Assembly: GCA_017960985.1 (NCBI GenBank)
Contig: JAGCYD010000048.1
Location: 1 to 64,000, forward strand
Direction of reading: 5' to 3'
DNA from: Bacteroidaceae bacterium
Lineage (GTDB): Bacteria > Bacteroidota > Bacteroidia > Bacteroidales > Bacteroidaceae
Length of the DNA: 64,000 bases
A program made the translations under genes and the position numbers. The notes under the pieces were generated by a model that ran no database searches, had not been told where the DNA came from, and was given only the letters and a program-made list of their open reading frames with translations. Of this stretch, positions 43,967 to 51,931 are shown piece by piece; position 1 is the stretch's first letter; every line of letters starts with the position of its first letter.

Positions 43967-44005
43967 CAAAGATAGCAATAATTACCGAATAATACATTAT
44001 CTTTG
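43967..44005. promoter_or_regulatory. divergent -7 boxes between hpt and nnrD
   Basis: The 56-bp gap holds TATCTTTG on the minus strand (43967-43974) facing hpt and TATCTTTG on the plus strand (43998-44005) facing nnrD. Neither has a convincing TTTG at 19-21 nt upstream. The boxes end about 14 and 5 nt from the start codons, implying very short or absent leaders. Confidence 0.5.
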
Positions 44006-44009
44006 CCAC

Positions 44010-44858
44010 ATGAAAACGACCACAAGCGATATTGAGATAACCGAACTGCGAAAGATGCTAAGGCCTCGTTCTCCTTTTGCCCACAAAGGCACGATGGGAC
44101 ATGCCTTGCTCATAAGTGGCAGTCGGGGAATGGCTGGAGCAACTGTCCTTTCAGCGGAAGCATGCTTGCGGAGTGGCATCGGCAAACTAAGTATTCATAC
44201 CCCTGCATGTAATCTCACCGTTCTGCAGACGAGTATCCCCGAAGCTATTGTTGCTATGGACAGGAATCTTGACTTTATCGGAGACACTAAGGATACCGAG
44301 CCATACAACGCTATCGGTATCGGTCCAGGTATGGGAACAAGGGAAGAGACGGGCTTGGCACTCAAGACATACCTTGCCAACGCCACACGCCCAATGGTCA
44401 TTGACGCTGATGCCATCAACATGTTAGGCATGAATTCCGGATGGATTTCCTTAGTACCTAGACATAGCATACTCACACCGCATGCCAAGGAAGCCAAACG
44501 GCTATTGGGTATCTACATGACACTCGACGACATTCCTACATTTGCCAAGGAGCATCAGGTTTACTTCGTACTGAAGGGACACGATACAGCCATCTATTCC
44601 CCTACGGGCGAAGTGCGCATTTGTAAGGCTGGAAATGCAGGTATGGCGACAGCAGGTAGCGGTGATGTATTGACGGGCATTATCACGGGGTTGTTAGCAC
44701 AGGGCTATCCACCAGACGAAGCATCCCAACTGGGAGTATGGTTACACGCCACGGCCGGCGACTGCGCCGCCGAAGAGATGGGCGAAGAGTGTATGTTGGC
44801 ACGCGATATCATCCGATACCTGCCCAACGCATTTAGAATATTGAAGAACGAACTATGA
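44010..44858 (+). CDS. nnrD: ADP-dependent NAD(P)H-hydrate dehydratase
   Basis: 282 aa metabolite-repair enzyme that dehydrates the S-form of NAD(P)HX at the expense of ADP. The ribokinase-like fold shows HKGTMGHALLISGSRGMAGATVLSAEA at the start, GIGPGMG, VIDADAIN, LTPHAKEAKRL and AGNAGMATAGSGDVLTGIITGLLAQG (catalytic Asp and anion hole). Bacterial versions are usually fused to the NnrE epimerase; here the epimerase half is missing, so it must lie elsewhere. The stop overlaps the DUF4831 ATG. Confidence 0.92.
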   Translation: MKTTTSDIEITELRKMLRPRSPFAHKGTMGHALLISGSRGMAGATVLSAEACLRSGIGKLSIHTPACNLTVLQTSIPEAIVAMDRNLDFIGDTKDTEPYNAIGIGPGMGTREETGLALKTYLANATRPMVIDADAINMLGMNSGWISLVPRHSILTPHAKEAKRLLGIYMTLDDIPTFAKEHQVYFVLKGHDTAIYSPTGEVRICKAGNAGMATAGSGDVLTGIITGLLAQGYPPDEASQLGVWLHATAGDCAAEEMGEECMLARDIIRYLPNAFRILKNEL

Positions 44859-45919
44859 AACGAGTTGCACTTTTATTGGTAAGTCTGCTTTACCTGACCA
44901 TTGGCATGGCTCAGACCGAGGTTAACCGTTTTGTTCCTGGAACGACAGTGGACGGAGTGAACTACTTTATGCCTCAAACGGCATTCCGTATCACCGTCGT
45001 GGCCGAGAAAAAGGTAACTATACCTGGAGAACTGAACAAATATGCTTTCCGCTATCTGCGCATGCAGGATGTGGTCCAGGAGGGCAGTACCGAATGGAGT
45101 ATCAAAAGCATAACAATGGAGCCCTATGGTGTGCCCGACAGGAGCAAAGCATACAATGTTAAGTTGAAGCCTAAGACTGCAGCACCGCTTGTCTCGTTGA
45201 CTCACGATGGCATCCTGCTTGCTATCAACACAGATGCGGAGGAAACCACGCTACCGCCTCTGCCACAGGGTACCCCAGCCGAAACGCCACTGAACCCCAA
45301 ACAATATATGAGTCAGGAGATTCTCTCGGCTGGGAGTACGGCCAAGATGGCTGAATTGTGTGCACAGGAAATCTACGACATCCGTGAGAGCCGCAACGCA
45401 CTGATCCGCGGTGAGGCCGACAACACTCCTAAAGACGGAGAGCAGTTGCGACTGATGCTCGACCAATTGGACACACAGAGCCGTGCACTGGAGCAGTTGT
45501 TCACGGGATATACGCTGACCAGCACCGAGGTGTTCAGTTTCAACTTCCTGCCCAGTGCCGAGACGGACAAGGAACTGCTGTTCCGCTTTTCGCAATATTC
45601 AGGTGCAGTAGACGCTGACGACCTATCGGGACGCCCTGTTTACATCAGCATCAAGAACACGGGAGATCTGCCTGCAAAAGTAGAGAACGCCGAGACGGAC
45701 AAAAAAAAGGCCAAGATCGAACGGGGACTATACTATAATGTACCCGCACGCGAGACGGTTAGCATCTTCGACTTGAACGAAACCTACCTCACAGCCGAAT
45801 ACAGCATGGGGCAGTTTGGATACACCGAGATTCTGAGCAACTTGTTGTTCGACAAAAAACTGACGACCAAGGTATCCTTCTATCAGGAAAACGGCGGCGT
45901 CAGGAAACTGGAACAATAA
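44855..45919 (+). CDS. DUF4831-family exported protein
   Basis: 354 aa with a signal peptide (MKRVALLLVSLLYLTIGMAQ). The mature protein reads YFMPQTAFRITVVAEKKVTIPGELNKYAFRYL, WSIKSITMEPYGVPD and EIYDIRESRNALIRGEADNTPKDGEQL, a pattern of the Bacteroidales-specific DUF4831 family. Length agrees with that family. Function is unknown; periplasmic location is predicted. It is translationally coupled to nnrD by an ATGA and ends before a strong bidirectional hairpin. Confidence 0.85.
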   Translation: MKRVALLLVSLLYLTIGMAQTEVNRFVPGTTVDGVNYFMPQTAFRITVVAEKKVTIPGELNKYAFRYLRMQDVVQEGSTEWSIKSITMEPYGVPDRSKAYNVKLKPKTAAPLVSLTHDGILLAINTDAEETTLPPLPQGTPAETPLNPKQYMSQEILSAGSTAKMAELCAQEIYDIRESRNALIRGEADNTPKDGEQLRLMLDQLDTQSRALEQLFTGYTLTSTEVFSFNFLPSAETDKELLFRFSQYSGAVDADDLSGRPVYISIKNTGDLPAKVENAETDKKKAKIERGLYYNVPARETVSIFDLNETYLTAEYSMGQFGYTEILSNLLFDKKLTTKVSFYQENGGVRKLEQ

Positions 45920-45942
45920 CTTCTTGTGAATCGCAAAGAAAA

Positions 45943-45974
45943 GGGGAGGGATACCTTAAATGGTATCCCTCCCC
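45943..45974. terminator. bidirectional hairpin between DUF4831 gene and fba
   Basis: GGGGAGGGATACC and GGTATCCCTCCCC form a perfect 13-bp stem with a 6-nt TTAAAT loop, flanked by A-rich sequence on one side and ATATTGTTTT on the other. It lies between convergent genes and can stop transcription from both. Confidence 0.85.
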
Positions 45975-46001
45975 ATATTGTTTTGTCCGGACGACTATGG
46001 C

Positions 46002-47000
46002 TTAAAGCTTGTTGTCCGAGCCAAGCACATTCACAATCTTGTGAACATACATTTTCTTCATGTTCTCGCGAGCAGGCTTCAAATACTGACGCGGATCGAA
46101 GTGGCTGGGGTTCTCAGCCAAGTGCTTGCGAATAGCAGCGGTCATGGCCAGACGGCTATCGCTGTCGATGTTAATCTTACATACGGCACTCTTAGAAGCC
46201 TCACGCAACTGCTCCTCGGGAATACCTACGGCATCGGGCAACTTGCCGCCGAAAGCGTTGATCGTATCAACCTCATCCTGGGGAACCGAGCTAGAACCGT
46301 GCAGTACGATGGGGAATCCAGGAATGCGCTTCTCAATCTCGTGCAGAATATCGAATGCCAATGGAGGAGGAACGAGCTTACCCGTCTTCGGATCGCGTGT
46401 ACACTGCTCGGGGGTAAACTTGTAAGCACCGTGGCTGGTACCAATAGAGATGGCGAGACTATCGCAGCCCGAACGCTTCGAGAAGTCCTCAACCTCCTCA
46501 GGACGAGTGTAGTGGCTCTCTGCAGAGCTTACCTCATCCTCAACACCAGCTAGTACGCCAAGTTCTGCCTCAACGGTAACATCATGCTGGTGAGCATACT
46601 CAACCACCTTCTTTGTGATGGCGATATTCTCCTCATAAGGCAGAGAACTACCATCGAACATCACACTGGAGAAACCATTGTCGATACACTCCTTGCAAAT
46701 CTCGAAGCTATCTCCGTGATCCAGATGCAACGCAATCTGAGGATTGGGGCAACCCAGTTCCTTGGCATATTCCACAGCACCCTGAGCCATATAACGCAGG
46801 ATGGTACCATTGGCATAATTGCGGGCACCCTTGCTGACCTGCATGATAACGGGAGACTTTGTCTCAACGGCAGCCTGCACGATAGCCTGCATCTGCTCCA
46901 TGGTGTTGAAGTTGAATGCGGGGATGGCATAACCACCCTTCACTGCCTTGGCAAACATTTCACGGGTGTTCACCAGACCCAGTTCTTTGTAACTTGTCAT
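46002..47000 (-). CDS. fba: class II fructose-1,6-bisphosphate aldolase
   Basis: 332 aa zinc-dependent glycolytic/gluconeogenic aldolase. AIPAFNFNTMEQMQAIVQAA (opening of the TIM barrel), QIALHLDHGDSFEICKECIDNGF (zinc-binding His), VEAELGVLAGVEDEV and HGSSSVPQDEV (phosphate/zinc) and the INIDSDSRLAMTAAIRKHL helix are visible. The length of about 332 is the usual bacterial subclass. Upstream, 36 bp separate it from the EEP-family gene on the same strand; a promoter is not evident. Confidence 0.97.
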   Translation of the reverse strand: MTSYKELGLVNTREMFAKAVKGGYAIPAFNFNTMEQMQAIVQAAVETKSPVIMQVSKGARNYANGTILRYMAQGAVEYAKELGCPNPQIALHLDHGDSFEICKECIDNGFSSVMFDGSSLPYEENIAITKKVVEYAHQHDVTVEAELGVLAGVEDEVSSAESHYTRPEEVEDFSKRSGCDSLAISIGTSHGAYKFTPEQCTRDPKTGKLVPPPLAFDILHEIEKRIPGFPIVLHGSSSVPQDEVDTINAFGGKLPDAVGIPEEQLREASKSAVCKINIDSDSRLAMTAAIRKHLAENPSHFDPRQYLKPARENMKKMYVHKIVNVLGSDNKL

Positions 47001-47036
47001 AATTTATAAATTAAAAGGTAAATATTAAATTCACTC

Positions 47037-48089
47037 TCACTTTTTCTCCTTTATCAGATAGACTACAGTCGGCAGGTGGTCGCTGTATCCATTGAGCCAT
47101 GCCCCACCCGAGGTCGTTCGCTTGGGCGATCCCTTGAACTTACCTTCCTGCTGGATGAGGTAGTCGCGTTTGAAGATATGGTAGTCATAGAGCTTCAGGT
47201 AACGATAGTTCTTCGTGTTGTGAATGTCTAACAGATTCCTCGACAGCACTATCTGGTCAAACAAATTCCATCCACCCTGATAACTCAGCGTACCCTGACC
47301 CTGCTTGCGCAACACATCCCACCAGGGATTATAGAAATCCCCGTCCTTCACTTTCTCTATACTCCGTCTGGCACCCAGCAACTTTGCCATCGACTTATTG
47401 TCGGGGTCGTCGTTCATATCACCCATAACGATGATACGCATCGATGGATTGGAAGCATGGATGCTATCCGTCAGTTGCCGCACTTGCTTGCCAGCAATTT
47501 CGCGGAAGTATGAAGTGGAGAAACGGCTCGGCCAGTGACATACTATCACGGTAAGCGGTTCACCAGCCAGACGCCCCTGCACCGTCAGATAGCCACGCGT
47601 GGCACGCGTAGTATCACCGTTCTCATAGACATAAGGCTTCAGGAACCAATTTTGCGGCGTGAAGAACTTCGGGTTATAAAGCAACGCGCAATCTACACCA
47701 CGCCTGTCTGGACCTTCGATGTGAATATAGCGCAGTCCGCGCGCCTTCATCTCGGGCTGATTAGTCAAGTCTTCCAACACATGCGAGTTCTCAACCTCCG
47801 ACAAGCCAATAATACTTGCCCCTATGCCTGGCAACTTATCTGTACCAAGGTCGAGCAGGGCACGCGACATATTCTTGAGTTTGTTCTCGTACTTGTTTTT
47901 GTCCCAATGGTACGACCCGTTGGGTAGGAATTCATAATCGTTCTTACCCGCATCATGGATGGTATCGAACAAATTCTCTTGATTGTAGAAGGCTACGGCA
48001 TAGAGCCCGTACTGCTTCTCAGCGTTCTGGGCACGACCACATGCCAGAGCCACTAATACCAGAAGCAGGAAGAACGAGATTTTGCGCAT
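47037..48089 (-). CDS. exported endonuclease/exonuclease/phosphatase (EEP) family protein
   Basis: 350 aa with signal peptide (MRKISFFLLLVLVALACGRAQ). EEP-fold motifs: FYNQENLFDT at the start, IIGLSEVENSHVLEDL (catalytic Glu), VDCALLYNPKFF, TVIVCHWPSRF, IIVMGDMNDDPDNK (Asp-x-Asn) and GYSDHLPTVVYL (catalytic His). The family includes DNases, sphingomyelinases and phosphatases; the SGYSDH ending and GPDRRGVDCALLYN resemble predicted secreted nucleases of Bacteroidetes. It lies divergent to the TonB receptor, the nuclease-locus core. The cysteine at residue 17 could also be a lipobox (LVALAC). Confidence 0.88.
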   Translation of the reverse strand: MRKISFFLLLVLVALACGRAQNAEKQYGLYAVAFYNQENLFDTIHDAGKNDYEFLPNGSYHWDKNKYENKLKNMSRALLDLGTDKLPGIGASIIGLSEVENSHVLEDLTNQPEMKARGLRYIHIEGPDRRGVDCALLYNPKFFTPQNWFLKPYVYENGDTTRATRGYLTVQGRLAGEPLTVIVCHWPSRFSTSYFREIAGKQVRQLTDSIHASNPSMRIIVMGDMNDDPDNKSMAKLLGARRSIEKVKDGDFYNPWWDVLRKQGQGTLSYQGGWNLFDQIVLSRNLLDIHNTKNYRYLKLYDYHIFKRDYLIQQEGKFKGSPKRTTSGGAWLNGYSDHLPTVVYLIKEKK

Positions 48090-48112
48090 AATATTCCTTT
48101 CGTTATATGCTG

Positions 48113-48143
48113 CAAAGATAATGAAAACCGAGCACAGGACAAA
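48113..48143 (-). promoter_or_regulatory. promoter of the EEP-family gene
   Basis: Minus-strand TTTG (48140-48143), 19-nt spacer, TATCTTTG (48113-48120), start near 48106. The remaining 48144-48334 is AT-rich; no convincing promoter for the plus-strand TonB receptor was found in it. Confidence 0.7.
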
Positions 48144-48334
48144 ACAAATTTATTTGTTTTTTATTTCGGGGGGATTCTTATGCGTTTTGCATATGCGCAC
48201 ACTATACCTTTTTTAACTTTTCTCCGAAAAAGACCGCCTAAAAGGTTGGAGGGAACTTTATTTTTTTCTTTCTTTGTATCATTATTTACTAATACCACAA
48301 CGAAAAACAACACTTAACATAACTCTAAAGGACT

Positions 48335-50896
48335 ATGACTAAAACGCTTAAGCTCGTGGCGGTGCTACTTTGTACGGCGCCACTTGGCTATGCCCAGAAT
48401 GCGGAGACCGATAGCCTGCTCAAACAGGACAATGCGGCATTCGTGTTCACGGAATCACAGTTGGGCGAGTCGGATGATGTCACGCAGAATGTCATCATGA
48501 TGAACTCGAGCAGCAATGTCTATACCAGCAATGCGGGATACCTATTCGGACCTGTACGCTATAAGTTCCGCGCCTATAACTCCAGGTACAACGATATCTA
48601 TTTCAACGGGGTGCAGGTAAACAACCTCGAGAACGGGCAGTTCAATTACTCCACCATCGGAGGTATGAACGATGCTACGCGCAACATCGATGCCAGCAGC
48701 ATGTTCGAGCCTAACAACTTCTCGATGTCGAACATCGGTGGTAGTTCCAACTACAACCTTCGCGCCAGCAGTTTTGCTGCAGGGCAAAAAGTAACCCTGT
48801 CCGGTGCCAACCGCAACTACACCCTGCGCGCCATGTACACCTACTCCACAGGACTCACCAAACGGGGATGGGCATTCATGGGAACTATCGGCTACCGTTG
48901 GGCAAATATGAATACGGCCGCTGTCGAGGGAACTTTCTACAACTCGCTCAGTTATTTTCTGGCTGTACAGAAGGTTTTCAACGAACACCACTCACTGAAC
49001 CTCTCCACTTGGGGTAGTCCCACCGAACGCGCCACACAAGGAGCCTCCACCGACGAGGCATACTGGTTGGCCAACGACTATCAGTACAATCCCTATTGGG
49101 GATATCAGGACGGCAAGAAGCGCGCCAGTCGCGTTGTGAACAACTTCGAGCCTACCGCTATGCTAACATGGGACTACAACATCAACGAGCGCATGAAGCT
49201 CACCACCAGTCTTATCGGGAAGTATGCCATGTATAGTTCTACGAAGTTGGACTATAATGGTGGAAATGTATCGAACCCACAACCCGATTACTACCGCAAT
49301 ATGCCCTCATACAATTACGATGTCTGGGGAGGCGAAGGCGACCAGGATTACGATGCTTGGCTGACAACCTATAACTTCTGGACATCGAGCAAGGCCAACC
49401 GTCAGATTGACTTCGACAAATTGTATTGGGCAAACTTGTCAATGAACGCTATCGGTCACGATGCCAACTACTACATCAAGAAGCGCCACAACGACCATCT
49501 TTACTTCGGACTGGGTTCAGCCTTCGACTGGAACATTGATACAGACACCAGATTCCACATCGGACTGCAACTTGGCTCAAACAAAGGTATGCACTACACC
49601 ACAATGAGCGACCTGTTAGGTTCACAATACTTCCACAACATTAATACTTACCTGAGTAGCGACTATGCCGCAGGCTCCAACGAAACCTACTATGACCTAA
49701 ATAACAAGACAGGCAACATTCGGGTAGGCGACCGTATGGAGTACGACTACAACCTAATCGTGGAAACGGCTAAGTTATGGGCATCCTACACCAAGGACAA
49801 AGGCATCAGTCACAACTATCTGACGGCCAAAATCGGTGCCAGCCAGATGTGGCGCGACGGCAAGATGAACAACGGACTCTTTGCCAACTACACCAACGAT
49901 GATGGTGAATATATCCGCCTCAGTTACGGCAAGAGCAAGAAAGCAGGTTTCCTTGACGGGGGCTTCAAGATGGGCTCCACCCTAAACCTCGGTGCAGGCA
50001 ACGCCATATCCTTTGGTGTCGGTTACGAGACTCGCACCCCACAAGCCAATGTCGCCTTCATCAGTCCCGAGCAGAATAACAACTTCGTCAGGAATCTGGT
50101 CAACGAAAAAGTATTTACCACCGAATTGGGATATTCACTCAACAACAAATGGGTGCAACTGAACCTGACAGCATACTATACCCATTCGTACGACGGTACC
50201 GAATTCATCCAATACTACAACGACAACGACCATAGTTTCACCTATAACAGCCTTACGGGCGTAGAGAAGAATTACTATGGTGCCGAACTAGGCGTGAAGT
50301 TTAAGATAACCAGCGACCTCACCATCAACCTACTCGGTTCTATTGCCGAAGCCAAGTATGCTTCAAATACCAACCTGAGTTACATGCTTTCAACTTCGGG
50401 CACCGAATACGACGACCTCTGCCTAAATAAAGGTATGCGCGAGAGCAGCACTCCACTGGCCGTAGCCAGCCTTGGAATACGCTATAACTTAAAGGGATGG
50501 TACTTCAACCTGAACGGTAACTACTACGACCGCATATACCTTTCCTATTCACCCTATACACACGGCATAAAATACATACAGGCCGTATATGCTGCAAACA
50601 ACGATGGTTCCTATCCGTCGTTTGCCCAGAGCAAAGGCAAGGGCGGCTTCATGCTCGATGGTTCAATCGGTCATTCCTTCCGCATTGCCCACAATCCTTT
50701 GTATGTTAGTCTAATGGCCACAAACATCACCAATAACCGCAAGATATGCACGGGTGGTTTTGAACAGAGCCGAAGCGACTACACCATTAACGACGACGGA
50801 ACAACCAAGGAGAAGACCTACAAGTTCTCCAAGAACCCCAAGAAGTATTACGCACAGGGATTCAACTTCATGCTGAACCTCACCTATCGTTTCTGA
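48335..50896 (+). CDS. TonB-dependent outer-membrane receptor (non-SusC type)
   Basis: 853 aa with signal peptide (MTKTLKLVAVLLCTAPLGYAQ). The plug domain is recognisable by ESQLGESDDVTQNVIMM, YKFRAYNSRYNDIYFNGVQVNNLENGQFNYSTIG. The rest is a 22-strand-type barrel rich in aromatic residues and ends in a terminal Phe (FNFMLNLTYRF). There is no N-terminal carboxypeptidase-like domain and no SusD partner gene, so it is not a standard polysaccharide-utilisation receptor. Two OB-fold-type lipoproteins follow and predicted nucleases surround it, suggesting transport of a nucleic-acid breakdown product (inference). Confidence 0.88.
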   Translation: MTKTLKLVAVLLCTAPLGYAQNAETDSLLKQDNAAFVFTESQLGESDDVTQNVIMMNSSSNVYTSNAGYLFGPVRYKFRAYNSRYNDIYFNGVQVNNLENGQFNYSTIGGMNDATRNIDASSMFEPNNFSMSNIGGSSNYNLRASSFAAGQKVTLSGANRNYTLRAMYTYSTGLTKRGWAFMGTIGYRWANMNTAAVEGTFYNSLSYFLAVQKVFNEHHSLNLSTWGSPTERATQGASTDEAYWLANDYQYNPYWGYQDGKKRASRVVNNFEPTAMLTWDYNINERMKLTTSLIGKYAMYSSTKLDYNGGNVSNPQPDYYRNMPSYNYDVWGGEGDQDYDAWLTTYNFWTSSKANRQIDFDKLYWANLSMNAIGHDANYYIKKRHNDHLYFGLGSAFDWNIDTDTRFHIGLQLGSNKGMHYTTMSDLLGSQYFHNINTYLSSDYAAGSNETYYDLNNKTGNIRVGDRMEYDYNLIVETAKLWASYTKDKGISHNYLTAKIGASQMWRDGKMNNGLFANYTNDDGEYIRLSYGKSKKAGFLDGGFKMGSTLNLGAGNAISFGVGYETRTPQANVAFISPEQNNNFVRNLVNEKVFTTELGYSLNNKWVQLNLTAYYTHSYDGTEFIQYYNDNDHSFTYNSLTGVEKNYYGAELGVKFKITSDLTINLLGSIAEAKYASNTNLSYMLSTSGTEYDDLCLNKGMRESSTPLAVASLGIRYNLKGWYFNLNGNYYDRIYLSYSPYTHGIKYIQAVYAANNDGSYPSFAQSKGKGGFMLDGSIGHSFRIAHNPLYVSLMATNITNNRKICTGGFEQSRSDYTINDDGTTKEKTYKFSKNPKKYYAQGFNFMLNLTYRF

Positions 50897-50912
50897 AGTT
50901 GAATATTGAAAA

Positions 50913-51908
50913 ATGAAAGCTATGAAAACGAAAAACATCTTACATTCGATATTCGCCATCCTCACCGTGAGCCTCACCCTTGTAACGAGTGCCTGCCAGG
51001 ATGGTGACTGGGACATTCCTTCGTTCAAGAACGGCTACCCCTATGGTAACAACTAACTGGAGGAGACCAATGTAGTGTCTATCACCGAACTGAAAGCCAT
51101 GTTCGCCAACTACCTCACGACTTTCTCCTGTGAGGAAATCACCGAGAACATCCAACTGCGTGTGCGTGTTACGGGTAACGACATCAGCGGAAACCTCTAC
51201 CAGTCCATCGCCGTACAGGAAGATGAGACGGGCGACGCCATGATTGTCTCTATCGGTGGCAGCAACCTTGCTGGCTATTTACCCGTCGGACAGGAAATAC
51301 TTATCGAGTTGAAAGGTCTGTACATCGGTTGCTATGGCATGCAGCCTCAAATAGGCATAGCCTACACCAATGCTTCTGGTCGTACATACCCCAGCCGCAT
51401 CAGCAACCACATGTGGCAAGAGCACTTCAAGATTATCGGTGCAGCAGAACCCGACAAGGTTGTTCCTTATGAGTTCACGGGGCAGCCCAATGTCCGCACC
51501 GATGCTGGTCGTCTGATGACCATCAAGAATGTCAGCGTCAAGGGTGCCAACGGCAAGGTAACTTGGGCATCCGAGGCCGATGCTGGAGGCAGAACCGCCG
51601 TCAGCAAGTATTTCGATGGCTATAGTGAGAACTTCATGATATACACCAGCATTTATGCTGACTTTGCCAATATGCCGATACCTACTGGCAAACTGAACCT
51701 TACGGGTATCTGGAAAGTTTATCAGTCCAGCGATGAGGGGACTACTAAATGGGAACTCATCATCCGCGACATCAACGATGTCGAGGTTGCGAAAGAAGAA
51801 CCCGGCCCCACACCAGGGAACGACAATGTGGACGATGGTTCACAAATAGACCCGACCCAAGGCAATGGAACACAACCTGGTACCATTAACCAATCTATCA
51901 CGGAATAA
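50913..51908 (+). pseudogene. DUF5689-family lipoprotein interrupted by in-frame TAA
   Basis: From ATG at 50913 the frame encodes a lipoprotein signal (MKAMKTKNILHSIFAIL, lipobox TSAC) and QDGDWDIPSFKNGYPYGNN, then TAA at 51054-51056, then continues in the same frame LEETNVVSITELKAMFANYLT to 51908. SITELK, IQLRVRVTGNDISGNLYQSIAVQED and GYLPVGQEILIELKGLYIG are the DUF5689 (OB-fold) domain of Bacteroidetes TonB-receptor partners. Without the stop it would be 330 residues. A GTG at 51075 could start a cytosolic remnant only, with no signal. One base change (for example CAA to TAA) explains it. It lies 16 nt after the receptor. Confidence 0.85.
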
Positions 51909-51931
51909 CAAAAAGAATAAAACATATAACT

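Noticed and set aside
48335..50896. SusC-type receptor of a polysaccharide-utilisation locus
   Set aside because: No N-terminal carboxypeptidase-like domain, no SusD and no glycosidase genes nearby.
51075..51908. GTG-started 277-codon frame as a genuine separate gene
   Set aside because: It is the tail of the DUF5689 frame after the in-frame TAA; alone it lacks the signal peptide seen upstream.
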